Below, piece by piece: positions 30,303-38,814 of a stretch of DNA of 55,604 nt (within the stretch, counting starts at the first letter, position 1; every line of letters begins with the position of its first letter). Position numbers and translations under genes: made by a program. The stretch is from Anoxybacillus sp050480245 (GTDB taxonomy: Bacteria > Bacillota > Bacilli > Bacillales > Anoxybacillaceae). A model generated the notes under the pieces. That model saw only the letters and a program-made list of their open reading frames with translations. It had not been told where the DNA came from and did not search any database. Where the stretch lies: the NCBI GenBank assembly GCA_050480245.1, contig JBCNEQ010000009.1, one strand, 5' to 3'.

Positions 30303-31490
30303 ATGGCTAAAGCGAAATTCGAACGCACGAAACCACACGTCAACATTGGTACAATCGGCCACGTTGACCATGGTAAAACAACTTTGACAGCTGCAATCAC
30401 AACAGTTCTTGCGAAACAAGGTAAAGCAGAAGCACGCGCGTATGATCAAATCGACGCTGCTCCAGAAGAGCGCGAGCGCGGAATTACAATCTCAACTGCA
30501 CACGTTGAGTATGAAACTGACAACCGTCACTATGCACACGTTGACTGCCCGGGTCACGCAGACTACGTGAAAAACATGATCACAGGTGCTGCGCAAATGG
30601 ACGGTGCGATCCTTGTTGTATCTGCTGCTGACGGTCCAATGCCACAAACTCGTGAGCACATTCTTCTTTCTCGCCAAGTAGGCGTACCTTACATCGTTGT
30701 ATTCTTAAACAAATGCGACATGGTAGACGATGAAGAGCTTTTAGAGCTTGTTGAAATGGAAGTTCGCGATTTATTATCTGAATACGACTTCCCAGGAGAC
30801 GAAGTTCCTGTAATTAAAGGTTCTGCGTTAAAAGCGCTTGAAGGAGATCCAGTTTGGGAAGAAAAAATCATCGAGCTTATGAACGCTGTTGATGAATATA
30901 TCCCAACTCCACAACGCGAAATCGACAAACCATTCATGATGCCAGTTGAAGACGTATTCTCAATCACTGGTCGTGGTACAGTTGCTACAGGTCGCGTTGA
31001 GCGCGGTATCTTAAAAGTTGGTGACCAAGTAGAGATCATCGGTCTTTCTGAAGAGCCAAAAGCAACAACTGTTACAGGTGTTGAAATGTTCCGTAAGCTT
31101 CTTGACCAAGCTGAAGCTGGTGACAACATCGGTGCACTTCTTCGCGGTGTTTCTCGTGACGAAGTACAACGCGGTCAAGTATTAGCAAAACCAGGAACAA
31201 TCACTCCACACACAAAATTTAAAGCGCAAGTTTACGTGTTAACAAAAGAAGAAGGTGGACGTCATACTCCTTTCTTCTCTAACTACCGTCCACAATTCTA
31301 CTTCCGTACAACGGACGTAACAGGTATCATCCAACTTCCAGAAGGCGTTGAGATGGTAATGCCTGGAGACAACATCGAAATGACAGTAGAATTAATCGCG
31401 CCAATCGCGATCGAAGAAGGTACAAAATTCTCGATCCGCGAAGGTGGACGTACAGTGGGTGCAGGTTCTGTATCTGAAATCATCGAGTAA
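30303..31490 (+). CDS. tuf: Translation elongation factor Tu
   Basis: Delivers aminoacyl-tRNA to the ribosome. 395 residues: G1 GHVDHGKTT, switch segment ERERGITI, G3 DCPGHADY, G4 NKCD, then beta-barrel domains 2 and 3 ending in GAGSVSEIIE. It ends the str operon, has its own promoter, and is closed by a strong terminator. The ybaC gene that follows tufA in B. subtilis is absent. Confidence 0.98.
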   Translation: MAKAKFERTKPHVNIGTIGHVDHGKTTLTAAITTVLAKQGKAEARAYDQIDAAPEERERGITISTAHVEYETDNRHYAHVDCPGHADYVKNMITGAAQMDGAILVVSAADGPMPQTREHILLSRQVGVPYIVVFLNKCDMVDDEELLELVEMEVRDLLSEYDFPGDEVPVIKGSALKALEGDPVWEEKIIELMNAVDEYIPTPQREIDKPFMMPVEDVFSITGRGTVATGRVERGILKVGDQVEIIGLSEEPKATTVTGVEMFRKLLDQAEAGDNIGALLRGVSRDEVQRGQVLAKPGTITPHTKFKAQVYVLTKEEGGRHTPFFSNYRPQFYFRTTDVTGIIQLPEGVEMVMPGDNIEMTVELIAPIAIEEGTKFSIREGGRTVGAGSVSEIIE

Positions 31491-31497
31491 TCGATGG

Positions 31498-31536
31498 AAG
31501 TGGTCTAGCGGTCAGCTAGACCACTTATTTTTTTTT
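31498..31536 (+). terminator. Terminator after tuf
   Basis: 12-bp stem AAGTGGTCTAGC/GCTAGACCACTT with a GGTCA loop, followed by a run of nine T. Confidence 0.95.
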
Positions 31537-31542
31537 GCTCCA

Positions 31543-31571
31543 TTGAAAATGCATGACGAAATATGTATAAT
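31543..31571 (+). promoter_or_regulatory. S10 operon promoter P1
   Basis: -35 TTGAAA (31543-31548), 17-bp spacer, -10 TATAAT (31566-31571). It begins directly after the tuf terminator. Confidence 0.85.
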
Positions 31572-31608
31572 GGGAAAGGCAGTTTGTGAAGAAAAGAAAT
31601 AAAAAAAC

Positions 31609-31637
31609 TTGCATTAGCTATAGATTTTATATATAAT
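31609..31637 (+). promoter_or_regulatory. S10 operon promoter P2
   Basis: -35 TTGCAT (31609-31614), 17-bp spacer, -10 TATAAT (31632-31637). Second near-consensus SigA promoter 66 bp downstream of P1; both drive rpsJ onward. Confidence 0.88.
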
Positions 31638-31654
31638 AATAAACGTTGGTCTTT

Positions 31655-31730
31655 GACTGCGATGAAGTGGAAGGTTGCTGACACACCCGGCCGCTTTGCC
31701 ATGGCGAGTGTGAAGGAAATTTCCATGGAG
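31655..31730 (+). promoter_or_regulatory. Structured leader of the S10 operon
   Basis: The leader folds GTGGAA (31657) with TTCCAT (31721), enclosing CACAC (31682-31686)/GTGTG (31708-31712), which itself encloses CGC/GCG. It has no terminator. Sequence of this type precedes rpsJ in related bacilli as I recall; the ligand, if any, is unknown. Confidence 0.6.
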
Positions 31731-31770
31731 AATGTCTATTTTAAAAATAGGCGAAGAAGGAGGGAAAATA

Positions 31771-32079
31771 ATGGCAAAAGAAAAAATTCGTATTCGTTTA
31801 AAAGCGTATGATCATCGAATTCTTGATCAATCTGCTGAGAAAATTGTGGAAACTGCAAAGCGTTCAGGCGCAACTGTATCTGGACCGATTCCGTTACCAA
31901 CTGAAAGAACGGTGTACACGATTTTGCGTGCGGTTCATAAATACAAAGACTCTCGTGAGCAGTTCGAAATGCGCACACATAAACGCTTAATTGACATCGT
32001 CAATCCGACTCCACAAACAGTAGATTCTTTAATGCGTTTAGACTTACCGTCTGGTGTTGATATTGAAATCAAGTTGTAA
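31771..32079 (+). CDS. rpsJ: 30S ribosomal protein S10
   Basis: 102-residue small-subunit head protein, also the NusE partner of NusB in rRNA antitermination. Conserved IRIRLKAYDHRILDQSA, GPIPLPT and the RTHKRLIDIV loop are present. ATG 31771 follows AAGGAGGG; an in-frame ATG at 31732 lies before the Shine-Dalgarno and is not used. First gene of the S10-spc-alpha cluster. Confidence 0.97.
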   Translation: MAKEKIRIRLKAYDHRILDQSAEKIVETAKRSGATVSGPIPLPTERTVYTILRAVHKYKDSREQFEMRTHKRLIDIVNPTPQTVDSLMRLDLPSGVDIEIKL

Positions 32080-32102
32080 TTGCTATATAGGAGGTGTGAA
32101 AG

Positions 32103-32729
32103 ATGAAAGGAATCTTAGGAAGAAAAATCGGCATGACTCAAGTGTTTGCTGAAAACGGGGATCTTATTCCTGTAACGGTAATTCAAGCGACTCCGAACGT
32201 AGTTCTTCAAAAGAAAACGATTGAAAACGACGGTTATGAAGCGATTCAATTAGGTTTTGAAGATTTACGTGAGAAATTAGCGAACAAGCCGCAAAAGGGT
32301 CATGCTGCAAAGGCAAACACCACACCTAAGCGCTTCATTCGTGAAATTCGTGGTGTGAATCTTGCAGAATATGAAGTAGGTCAAGAAGTAAAAGTGGACA
32401 TTTTCAACGAAGGTGAAATCGTTGACGTCACAGGAACGTCAAAAGGTAAAGGTTTCCAAGGTGTAATTAAACGCCATGGACAATCTCGTGGACCAATGGC
32501 GCACGGTTCTCGTTATCATCGTCGTCCTGGTTCAATGGGTCCAATCGCTCCAAACCGTGTATTCAAATCAAAAGAGCTTCCAGGTCGCATGGGTGGCGAG
32601 CGAGTAACAGTACAAAACTTAAAAGTTGTCAAAGTGGATCCAGAACGCAACTTAATTTTAATTAAAGGAAACGTACCAGGTCCAAACAAAGGGCTTGTTA
32701 TCATTAAAAGCGCGGTTAAGGCGAAATAA
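32103..32729 (+). CDS. rplC: 50S ribosomal protein L3
   Basis: Early-assembly protein reaching the peptidyl transferase centre. 208 residues: GRKIGMTQVF at the start and the long internal loop with GQSRGPMAHGSRYHRRPGS, the segment carrying the residue methylated by PrmB in other bacteria. 23 nt after rpsJ, Shine-Dalgarno AGGAGGTG. Confidence 0.97.
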   Translation: MKGILGRKIGMTQVFAENGDLIPVTVIQATPNVVLQKKTIENDGYEAIQLGFEDLREKLANKPQKGHAAKANTTPKRFIREIRGVNLAEYEVGQEVKVDIFNEGEIVDVTGTSKGKGFQGVIKRHGQSRGPMAHGSRYHRRPGSMGPIAPNRVFKSKELPGRMGGERVTVQNLKVVKVDPERNLILIKGNVPGPNKGLVIIKSAVKAK

Positions 32730-32756
32730 TTTCTTTAAGAAAGGAGGAAACACCCA

Positions 32757-33380
32757 ATGCCAAAAGTAGCATTGTACAACCAAAACGGAGAAAACATCGG
32801 TGAAATCGAATTAAACGATGCCGTATTTGGTATTGAACCGAACAAACATGTGTTATTTGAAGCGGTAATTATGCAACGTGCTTCCTTGCGTCAAGGAACT
32901 CATAAAACAAAAAATCGTGCAGAAGTAAGCGGCGGTGGCCGTAAACCATGGCGTCAAAAAGGTACTGGACGCGCTCGTCAAGGATCGATTCGTTCTCCAC
33001 AGTGGCGCGGCGGTGGTATTGTATTTGGTCCAGTTCCACGCAGCTACAGCTACAAACTTCCGAAAAAAGTTCGTCGCTTAGCAATTAAATCAGCTTTATC
33101 TTCAAAAGTGCTTGAAAACAACATCGTTGTATTAGACAATTTAACGCTTGAAGCACCGAAAACAAAAGAAATGGTTAAAATTTTAAACAACCTTTCTGTT
33201 GATCGCAAAGCGTTAATTGTAACAGCAGATGCAAACGAGAACGTCATTCTTTCAGCCCGCAACATCCCAGGAGTTACAGTCGTAACAGCAAGCGGAATTA
33301 ACGTTCTTGATGTACTCAACCACGACAAGCTTGTCATTACAAAAGCTGCCGTGGAAAAAGTAGAGGAGGTGCTTGTATAA
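32757..33380 (+). CDS. rplD: 50S ribosomal protein L4
   Basis: Lines the peptide exit tunnel constriction. 207 residues: the extended tunnel loop includes GGGRKPWRQKGTGRARQGS (about 46-64). In E. coli L4 controls the S10 operon through its leader; this is reported not to hold in B. subtilis. Its stop codon overlaps the rplW start by one base. Confidence 0.97.
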   Translation: MPKVALYNQNGENIGEIELNDAVFGIEPNKHVLFEAVIMQRASLRQGTHKTKNRAEVSGGGRKPWRQKGTGRARQGSIRSPQWRGGGIVFGPVPRSYSYKLPKKVRRLAIKSALSSKVLENNIVVLDNLTLEAPKTKEMVKILNNLSVDRKALIVTADANENVILSARNIPGVTVVTASGINVLDVLNHDKLVITKAAVEKVEEVLV

Positions 33381-33667
33381 TGAAAGATCCTCGCGATATT
33401 ATTAAGCGCCCCGTCATTACTGAACGTTCAACAGAGTTAATGGGTGAGAAAAAATATACGTTCGAAGTTGATGTAAAAGCGAACAAAACGGAAGTAAAAG
33501 ATGCGATCGAAGCGATCTTCGGCGTAAAAGTAGCAAAGGTCAACATTATGAACTATAAAGGAAAGTTCAAACGTGTTGGTCGTTATAGCGGATTAACAAA
33601 TCGTCGTCGTAAAGCGATTGTTACATTAACGCCAGACAGCAAAGAGATCGAACTATTTGAAGTATAA
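33380..33667 (+). CDS. rplW: 50S ribosomal protein L23
   Basis: Tunnel-exit protein that docks signal recognition particle and trigger factor. 95 residues, with DIIKRPVITERSTELM at the N-terminus and the conserved internal RRKAIVTL. Shine-Dalgarno GTAGAGGAGGTG lies inside the end of rplD, so the two are translationally coupled. Confidence 0.97.
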   Translation: MKDPRDIIKRPVITERSTELMGEKKYTFEVDVKANKTEVKDAIEAIFGVKVAKVNIMNYKGKFKRVGRYSGLTNRRRKAIVTLTPDSKEIELFEV

Positions 33668-33694
33668 GTTTAAAAGTGAAGGAGGGAAACGGAC

Positions 33695-34525
33695 ATGGCG
33701 ATTAAAAAATATAAGCCAACGTCTAACGGTCGTCGTGGTATGACGGTTTTAGACTTCTCTGAGCTTACAACAGATAAGCCGGAAAAATCGTTGCTTGTGC
33801 CTTTAAAGAAAAAAGGCGGTCGTAACAACCAAGGTAAATTAACTGTTCGTCACCAAGGTGGCGGTCATAAGCGTCAATACCGTATTATTGACTTTAAACG
33901 CGATAAAGATGGCATTCCAGGACGCGTTGCTACAATCGAATACGATCCAAACCGTTCTGCAAACATCGCGCTAATTCATTATGCTGATGGTGAAAAGCGT
34001 TACATCATCGCACCGAAAAACTTAGAAGTTGGCATGGAAATTATGTCAGGTCCAGATGCGGACATTAAAGTAGGTAACGCATTACCTTTAGCAAATATTC
34101 CAGTTGGTACAGTTATTCATAACATCGAATTAAAACCTGGTAAAGGCGGACAATTAGTACGCGCTGCAGGTACATCTGCACAAGTGCTAGGTAAAGAAGG
34201 TAAATACGTACTTGTTCGTTTATCTTCAGGTGAAGTTCGCATGATTTTAGCAACTTGCCGTGCAACAATCGGTCAAGTTGGTAACGAACAACATGAGCTT
34301 GTGAACATTGGTAAAGCTGGACGCGCTCGTTGGTTAGGTATTCGTCCAACTGTTCGTGGTTCCGTTATGAACCCTGTTGATCACCCACATGGTGGTGGTG
34401 AAGGTAAAGCACCTATCGGACGTAAGTCTCCAATGACTCCATGGGGCAAACCAACTCTTGGATTCAAAACGCGTAAGAAGAAAAACAAATCCGATAAATT
34501 TATCGTACGTCGTCGTAAAAAATAA
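33695..34525 (+). CDS. rplB: 50S ribosomal protein L2
   Basis: Highly conserved protein needed for subunit association and peptidyl transferase activity. 276 residues: KGGRNNQGKLTVRHQGGGHK in the N-terminal OB-like domain and the diagnostic C-terminal MNPVDHPHGGGEGK with its essential histidine. Shine-Dalgarno AAGGAGGG. Confidence 0.98.
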   Translation: MAIKKYKPTSNGRRGMTVLDFSELTTDKPEKSLLVPLKKKGGRNNQGKLTVRHQGGGHKRQYRIIDFKRDKDGIPGRVATIEYDPNRSANIALIHYADGEKRYIIAPKNLEVGMEIMSGPDADIKVGNALPLANIPVGTVIHNIELKPGKGGQLVRAAGTSAQVLGKEGKYVLVRLSSGEVRMILATCRATIGQVGNEQHELVNIGKAGRARWLGIRPTVRGSVMNPVDHPHGGGEGKAPIGRKSPMTPWGKPTLGFKTRKKKNKSDKFIVRRRKK

Positions 34526-34535
34526 CGGGGTTGAG

Positions 34536-34557
34536 CTACGGTTCAAAAGAACCGTAG
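34536..34557 (+). other. Hairpin between rplB and rpsS
   Basis: A perfect 9-bp stem CTACGGTTC/GAACCGTAG with an AAAA tetraloop and no T run, 25 nt before rpsS. Function unknown; processing or control of rpsS translation is possible. Confidence 0.75.
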
Positions 34558-34582
34558 AGCAATCACGAAAGGAGGTTCACTT

Positions 34583-34861
34583 ATGGGTCGCAGCTTGAAA
34601 AAAGGTCCTTTTTGTGATGATCATTTAATGAAAAAAATCGAGAAATTGAATGAAACTGGACAAAAACAAGTGATCAAAACATGGTCTCGTCGTTCGACAA
34701 TTTTCCCACAATTCATTGGTCACACAATCGCTGTTTACGATGGTCGCAAACACGTTCCAGTTTACATCACAGAGGACATGGTCGGTCATAAGCTCGGTGA
34801 GTTCGCGCCAACGCGCACGTACAAAGGTCACGCTGCTGATGACAAGAAAACAAAACGTTAA
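34583..34861 (+). CDS. rpsS: 30S ribosomal protein S19
   Basis: 92-residue head protein contacting 23S rRNA and L5 across the subunit interface. Conserved GRSLKKGPFCD, IKTWSRRSTIFPQFIGHTIAVYDGR and KLGEFAPTR are visible. Shine-Dalgarno GAAAGGAGG. Confidence 0.97.
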   Translation: MGRSLKKGPFCDDHLMKKIEKLNETGQKQVIKTWSRRSTIFPQFIGHTIAVYDGRKHVPVYITEDMVGHKLGEFAPTRTYKGHAADDKKTKR

Positions 34862-34881
34862 TATGAGAGGAGGCTTCATTT

Positions 34882-35223
34882 ATGCAAGCTAAAGCTGTTG
34901 CTAGAACGGTTCGAATTGCTCCTCGTAAAGCTCGTTTAGTGATTGATTTAATTCGAGGAAAGCAAGTTAGTGAAGCAGTTGCGATTCTTCGTCATACGCC
35001 AAAAGCTGCTTCTCCGATTATCGAGAAAGTATTAAAATCTGCAGTGGCAAACGCAGAACACAACTATGACATGGACGTTAATAAGCTCGTTGTTACAGAA
35101 GCTTATGTGAACGAAGGACCAACATTAAAACGTTTCCGTCCTCGTGCACAAGGTCGTGCGAGCGCAATTAACAAACGCACAAGCCATATCACGATCGTTG
35201 TTTCAGAAAAGAAGGAGGGATAA
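34882..35223 (+). CDS. rplV: 50S ribosomal protein L22
   Basis: 113 residues; its long beta-hairpin lines the exit tunnel near the macrolide site. Conserved RTVRIAPRKARLVIDLIRGK and, in the hairpin, GPTLKRFRPRAQGRA. Shine-Dalgarno GAGAGGAGG; only 3 nt before rpsC. Confidence 0.97.
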   Translation: MQAKAVARTVRIAPRKARLVIDLIRGKQVSEAVAILRHTPKAASPIIEKVLKSAVANAEHNYDMDVNKLVVTEAYVNEGPTLKRFRPRAQGRASAINKRTSHITIVVSEKKEG

Positions 35224-35226
35224 TCA

Positions 35227-35883
35227 GTGGGTCAAAAGGTAAATCCAATCGGTCTTCGCATTGGTATTATCCGTGATTGGGAATCAAGATGGTACGCTGA
35301 AAAAGATTACGCGGACCTTTTACACGAAGATCTTAAAATTCGTGAGTACCTCACAAAGCGCTTAAGCGATGCAGCTGTTTCTCGCATTGAAATCGAGCGT
35401 GCAGCAAACCGTGTAAATATCACAATCCATACAGCGAAACCAGGAATGGTGATCGGTAAAGGTGGATCTGAAGTTGAAGCGCTTCGTAAAGCGTTAAACG
35501 AATTAACTGGCAAACGCGTTCATATCAACATCGTTGAAATTAAAAAGCCAGACTTAGAAGCGAAACTTGTTGCAGAAAATATCGCGCGTCAAATTGAAAA
35601 CCGCGTATCATTCCGTCGTGCACAAAAACAAGCAATTCAACGCACAATGCGCGCAGGTGCTAAAGGAATTAAAACGATGGTATCTGGTCGTTTAGGTGGA
35701 GCAGATATCGCTCGCTCAGAACATTACAGCGAAGGAACAGTTCCACTTCATACTCTTCGCGCTGACATCGATTATGCAACAGCAGAAGCGGACACAACAT
35801 ACGGAAAAATCGGCGTGAAAGTATGGATTTATCGTGGAGAGGTCCTTCCTACGAAAAAGAAAACTGAGGAAGGAGGAAATTAA
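35227..35883 (+). CDS. rpsC: 30S ribosomal protein S3
   Basis: Forms part of the mRNA entry channel. 218 residues: [12 protein letters not shown] at the start, KH domain with [12 protein letters not shown] (about 78-90), and the C-terminal [12 protein letters not shown]. Starts at GTG with AAGGAGGGA upstream, inside the end of rplV. Confidence 0.97.
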
Positions 35884-35885
35884 TC

Positions 35886-36320
35886 ATGTTAATGCCAAAA
35901 CGTGTAAAATATCGTCGTGAACATCGCGGTCGCATGAAAGGTCGCGCAAAAGGCGGTACAGAAGTACATTTTGGTGAATACGGCTTACAAGCGTTAGAGC
36001 CAGCATGGATTACAAACCGTCAAATCGAGGCTGCCCGTCGTGCGATGACTCGTTACATGAGACGTGGCGGTAAAGTATGGATTAAAATTTTCCCTTCAAA
36101 ACCATACACAGCAAAACCACTTGAAGTGCGCATGGGTTCCGGTAAAGGTGCTCCAGAAGGTTGGGTAGCTGTTGTTAAACCTGGTAAAGTGATGTTCGAA
36201 ATCGCGGGAGTTTCTGAAGAAGTAGCTCGTGAAGCGTTACGTCTTGCTTCTCACAAACTTCCAATCAAATGCAAATTCGTAAAACGTGAAGAAATTGGTG
36301 GTGAATCAAATGAAAGCTAA
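35886..36320 (+). CDS. rplP: 50S ribosomal protein L16
   Basis: 144 residues, near the A-site tRNA elbow. [15 protein letters not shown] start, central [17 protein letters not shown], and KPGKVMFEI. Follows rpsC by 2 nt with GGAAGGAGG as Shine-Dalgarno; its 3' end overlaps rpmC by 11 nt. Confidence 0.97.
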
Positions 36321-36510
36321 AGAAATTCGTGAACTTACCACTGCCGAGATTGAACAAAAAATTAAAGCGTTGAAAGAAGAGTTATTCAACCTTCGCTTCC
36401 AATTGGCAACAGGTCAATTAGAGAATACAGCTCGTATTCGTGAAGTACGCAAAGCGATTGCGCGTATGAAAACTGTTATTCGCGAAAGAGAGATCGCTGC
36501 TAACAAATAA
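36310..36510 (+). CDS. rpmC: 50S ribosomal protein L29
   Basis: 66-residue two-helix protein at the tunnel exit. [18 protein letters not shown] at the start, then [14 protein letters not shown] and a basic C-terminal helix. ATG 36310 lies inside the end of rplP with GGTGGTGA as Shine-Dalgarno; a start at 36286 further inside rplP is unlikely. Confidence 0.95.
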
Positions 36511-36535
36511 TTGATATCGAGAGGAGGTTCGCACA

Positions 36536-36799
36536 ATGAGTGAACGCAACAATCGTAAAGTTCTCGTCGGCCGTGTTGTTTCCGATAAAATGGATAAAAC
36601 AATTACGGTTCTTGTAGAAACTTATAAAAAGCATCCTCTTTACGGCAAGCGCGTAAAGTATTCGAAAAAATATAAAGCACATGACGAAAACAATGTAGCA
36701 AAAGTGGGCGACATTGTAAAAATTATGGAGACACGTCCTCTTTCTGCAACAAAACGTTTCCGTCTTGTTGAAGTAGTTGAAAAAGCTGTTATCGTTTAA
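36536..36799 (+). CDS. rpsQ: 30S ribosomal protein S17
   Basis: 87-residue OB-fold protein that binds the 5' domain of 16S rRNA. RKVLVGRVVSDKMDKTITVLVE is followed by the KHPLYGKRVKYSKKYKAHDE loop and IMETRPLSATKRFRL. Shine-Dalgarno GAGAGGAGG. Confidence 0.97.
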   Translation: MSERNNRKVLVGRVVSDKMDKTITVLVETYKKHPLYGKRVKYSKKYKAHDENNVAKVGDIVKIMETRPLSATKRFRLVEVVEKAVIV

Positions 36800-36847
36800 T
36801 CAATATGTTCGGTGTGATGGATACAAATCCGAAAGGAGGTTTCGTCA

Positions 36848-37216
36848 ATGATTCAACAAGAAACTCGTATGAAAGTTGCTGATAACTCTGGTGCACGTGA
36901 AGTGCTTGTCATTAAAGTGCTAGGTGGTTCTGGTCGTCGTTATGCGAACGTTGGCGACATCGTTGTGGCGACAGTTAAAGATGCAACACCAGGTGGCGTT
37001 GTTAAAAAAGGTCAAGTTGTTAAAGCGGTTGTCGTTCGTACAAAACGTGGCGTGCGCCGTACAGACGGTTCTTACATCCGCTTTGACGAAAATGCTTGCG
37101 TAATCATTCGTGATGACAAGAGCCCACGTGGTACGCGTATTTTCGGACCAGTTGCTCGTGAGTTGCGCGACAAAGACTTTATGAAAATCGTTTCTTTAGC
37201 TCCAGAAGTGATTTAA
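36848..37216 (+). CDS. rplN: 50S ribosomal protein L14
   Basis: 122 residues; contacts 16S helix 14 and is the target of the silencing factor RsfS. MIQQETRMKVADNSGA, the basic VRTKRGVRRTDGSYIRFDEN loop and GTRIFGPVARELR are present. Shine-Dalgarno AAAGGAGG, 48 nt after rpsQ; first gene of the classical spc operon part. Confidence 0.97.
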   Translation: MIQQETRMKVADNSGAREVLVIKVLGGSGRRYANVGDIVVATVKDATPGGVVKKGQVVKAVVVRTKRGVRRTDGSYIRFDENACVIIRDDKSPRGTRIFGPVARELRDKDFMKIVSLAPEVI

Positions 37217-37252
37217 TGAAAAGGAAAAGCCTTTTAAGGAGGTGCGATTCAG

Positions 37253-37564
37253 ATGCATGTAAAAAAAGGTGATAAAGTGCAAGTGATCTCTGGTAAGGAT
37301 AAAGGAAAACAAGGCGTTATTCTTGCTGCGTTTCCAAAGAAAAACCGAGTGCTTGTTGAAGGTGTGAACATCGTAAAAAAACACGTAAAACCTTCTCAAG
37401 CAAATCCACAAGGCGGCATCATCAGCCAAGAGGCGCCAATCCACGTATCAAACGTAATGCCTCTTGATCCAAAAACAGGATTACCAACTCGTGTTGGATA
37501 CAAAGTAGTTGACGGTAAAAAAGTTCGCTATGCGAAACGTTCTGGTGAAATTTTAGACAAATAA
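37253..37564 (+). CDS. rplX: 50S ribosomal protein L24
   Basis: Assembly-initiator protein, 103 residues. N-terminal KOW motif (KKGDKVQVISGKDKGKQG), then NIVKKHVKPSQANPQGG and a C-terminal extension. Shine-Dalgarno AAGGAGGTG. Confidence 0.97.
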   Translation: MHVKKGDKVQVISGKDKGKQGVILAAFPKKNRVLVEGVNIVKKHVKPSQANPQGGIISQEAPIHVSNVMPLDPKTGLPTRVGYKVVDGKKVRYAKRSGEILDK

Positions 37565-37593
37565 TGAAGTGACTGAGGAAGGGAGGTACTCAA

Positions 37594-38133
37594 ATGAACC
37601 GCCTTAAAGAAAAGTATTTGAAAGAAGTTGTTCCTGCTCTTATGAGCAAGTTTAACTATAAATCAGTGATGCAAGTTCCAAAAATCGAAAAAATCGTCAT
37701 CAACATGGGTGTTGGTGATGCGGTACAAAACGCAAAAGCGTTAGATAGCGCAGTAGAAGAACTCGCGTTAATTTCTGGTCAAAAACCGGTTGTTACACGC
37801 GCGAAAAAATCAATCGCTGGTTTCCGTCTTCGCGAAGGAATGCCAATCGGTGCAAAAGTAACACTTCGCGGTGAGCGTATGTACGAGTTTTTCGATAAGC
37901 TCGTTTCTGTTTCTTTACCGCGCGTTCGTGACTTCCGCGGCGTATCGAAAAAATCATTCGATGGACGTGGAAACTACACATTAGGTGTAAAAGAGCAATT
38001 AATTTTCCCTGAAATTGATTACGATAAAGTAAACAAAGTTCGCGGTATGGACATCGTGATCGTTACAACTGCGAAAACTGACGAGGAAGCTCGTGAATTA
38101 CTTGCGTTGCTCGGTATGCCATTCCAAAAATAA
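37594..38133 (+). CDS. rplE: 50S ribosomal protein L5
   Basis: Binds 5S rRNA and bridges to S13. 179 residues: KIVINMGVGDAVQNAK, the TRAKKSIAGFRLREGMPIG loop, and RDFRGVSKKSFDGRGNY. Shine-Dalgarno GGGAGG. Confidence 0.97.
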   Translation: MNRLKEKYLKEVVPALMSKFNYKSVMQVPKIEKIVINMGVGDAVQNAKALDSAVEELALISGQKPVVTRAKKSIAGFRLREGMPIGAKVTLRGERMYEFFDKLVSVSLPRVRDFRGVSKKSFDGRGNYTLGVKEQLIFPEIDYDKVNKVRGMDIVIVTTAKTDEEARELLALLGMPFQK

Positions 38134-38167
38134 TCATTCCCATTCGTAAAAAGAGGGAGGCGAAAAC

Positions 38168-38353
38168 GTGGCTAAAAAATCAATGATCGCGAAACAAAAA
38201 CGCACACCAAAGTTTAAAGTACAAGCGTACACTCGTTGTGAGCGTTGTGGACGTCCACACTCTGTATATCGCAAATTTAAACTTTGCCGTATTTGTTTCC
38301 GTGAATTAGCGTATAAAGGTCAAATTCCTGGTGTGAAAAAAGCAAGCTGGTAA
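38168..38353 (+). CDS. rpsZ: 30S ribosomal protein S14, type Z
   Basis: 61-residue zinc-binding S14 with CERCGRPH and CRICFREL cysteine pairs, so it is the short zinc-containing form typical of Bacillus rather than the long zinc-free form. GTG start with GGGAGG upstream. Together with the Cys-bearing L33 and L36 it shows that zinc-dependent paralogues are used at this locus. Confidence 0.96.
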   Translation: MAKKSMIAKQKRTPKFKVQAYTRCERCGRPHSVYRKFKLCRICFRELAYKGQIPGVKKASW

Positions 38354-38386
38354 TAAACCCATGAGTTGGGAAGGAGGTAAAACATA

Positions 38387-38785
38387 ATGGTGATGACAGA
38401 TCCAATTGCAGATATGCTTACTCGCATTCGTAATGCGAACATGGTGCGTCACGAGAAACTTGAAGTTCCTGCTTCGAAAATTAAAAGAGAAATCGCTGAA
38501 ATTTTAAAGCGTGAAGGTTTCATTCGTGATGTCGAATACATTGAAGATAACAAACAAGGTATTCTTCGTATTTTCTTAAAGTACGGTCCAAATAACGAGC
38601 GCGTAATTACAGGTCTTAAACGCATTAGCAAACCTGGTTTGCGCGTATATGTAAAAGCTGACGAAGTACCACGCGTATTGAACGGCTTAGGAATCGCAAT
38701 TCTTTCAACATCTCAAGGCATTTTAACTGACAAAGAAGCACGTCAAAAACGTACTGGCGGCGAAGTGTTAGCATACATTTGGTAA
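38387..38785 (+). CDS. rpsH: 30S ribosomal protein S8
   Basis: 132 residues, binds the 16S central domain; in E. coli it represses the spc operon at rplE. MVMTDPIADMLTRIRNA start and the C-terminal STSQGILTDKEAR plus GGEVLAYIW. Second ATG at 38393 is possible; the first matches B. subtilis. Shine-Dalgarno GGAAGGAGG. Confidence 0.97.
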   Translation: MVMTDPIADMLTRIRNANMVRHEKLEVPASKIKREIAEILKREGFIRDVEYIEDNKQGILRIFLKYGPNNERVITGLKRISKPGLRVYVKADEVPRVLNGLGIAILSTSQGILTDKEARQKRTGGEVLAYIW

Positions 38786-38814
38786 TTATTTTGCAACGAA
38801 TGGAGGTGTAGTAC

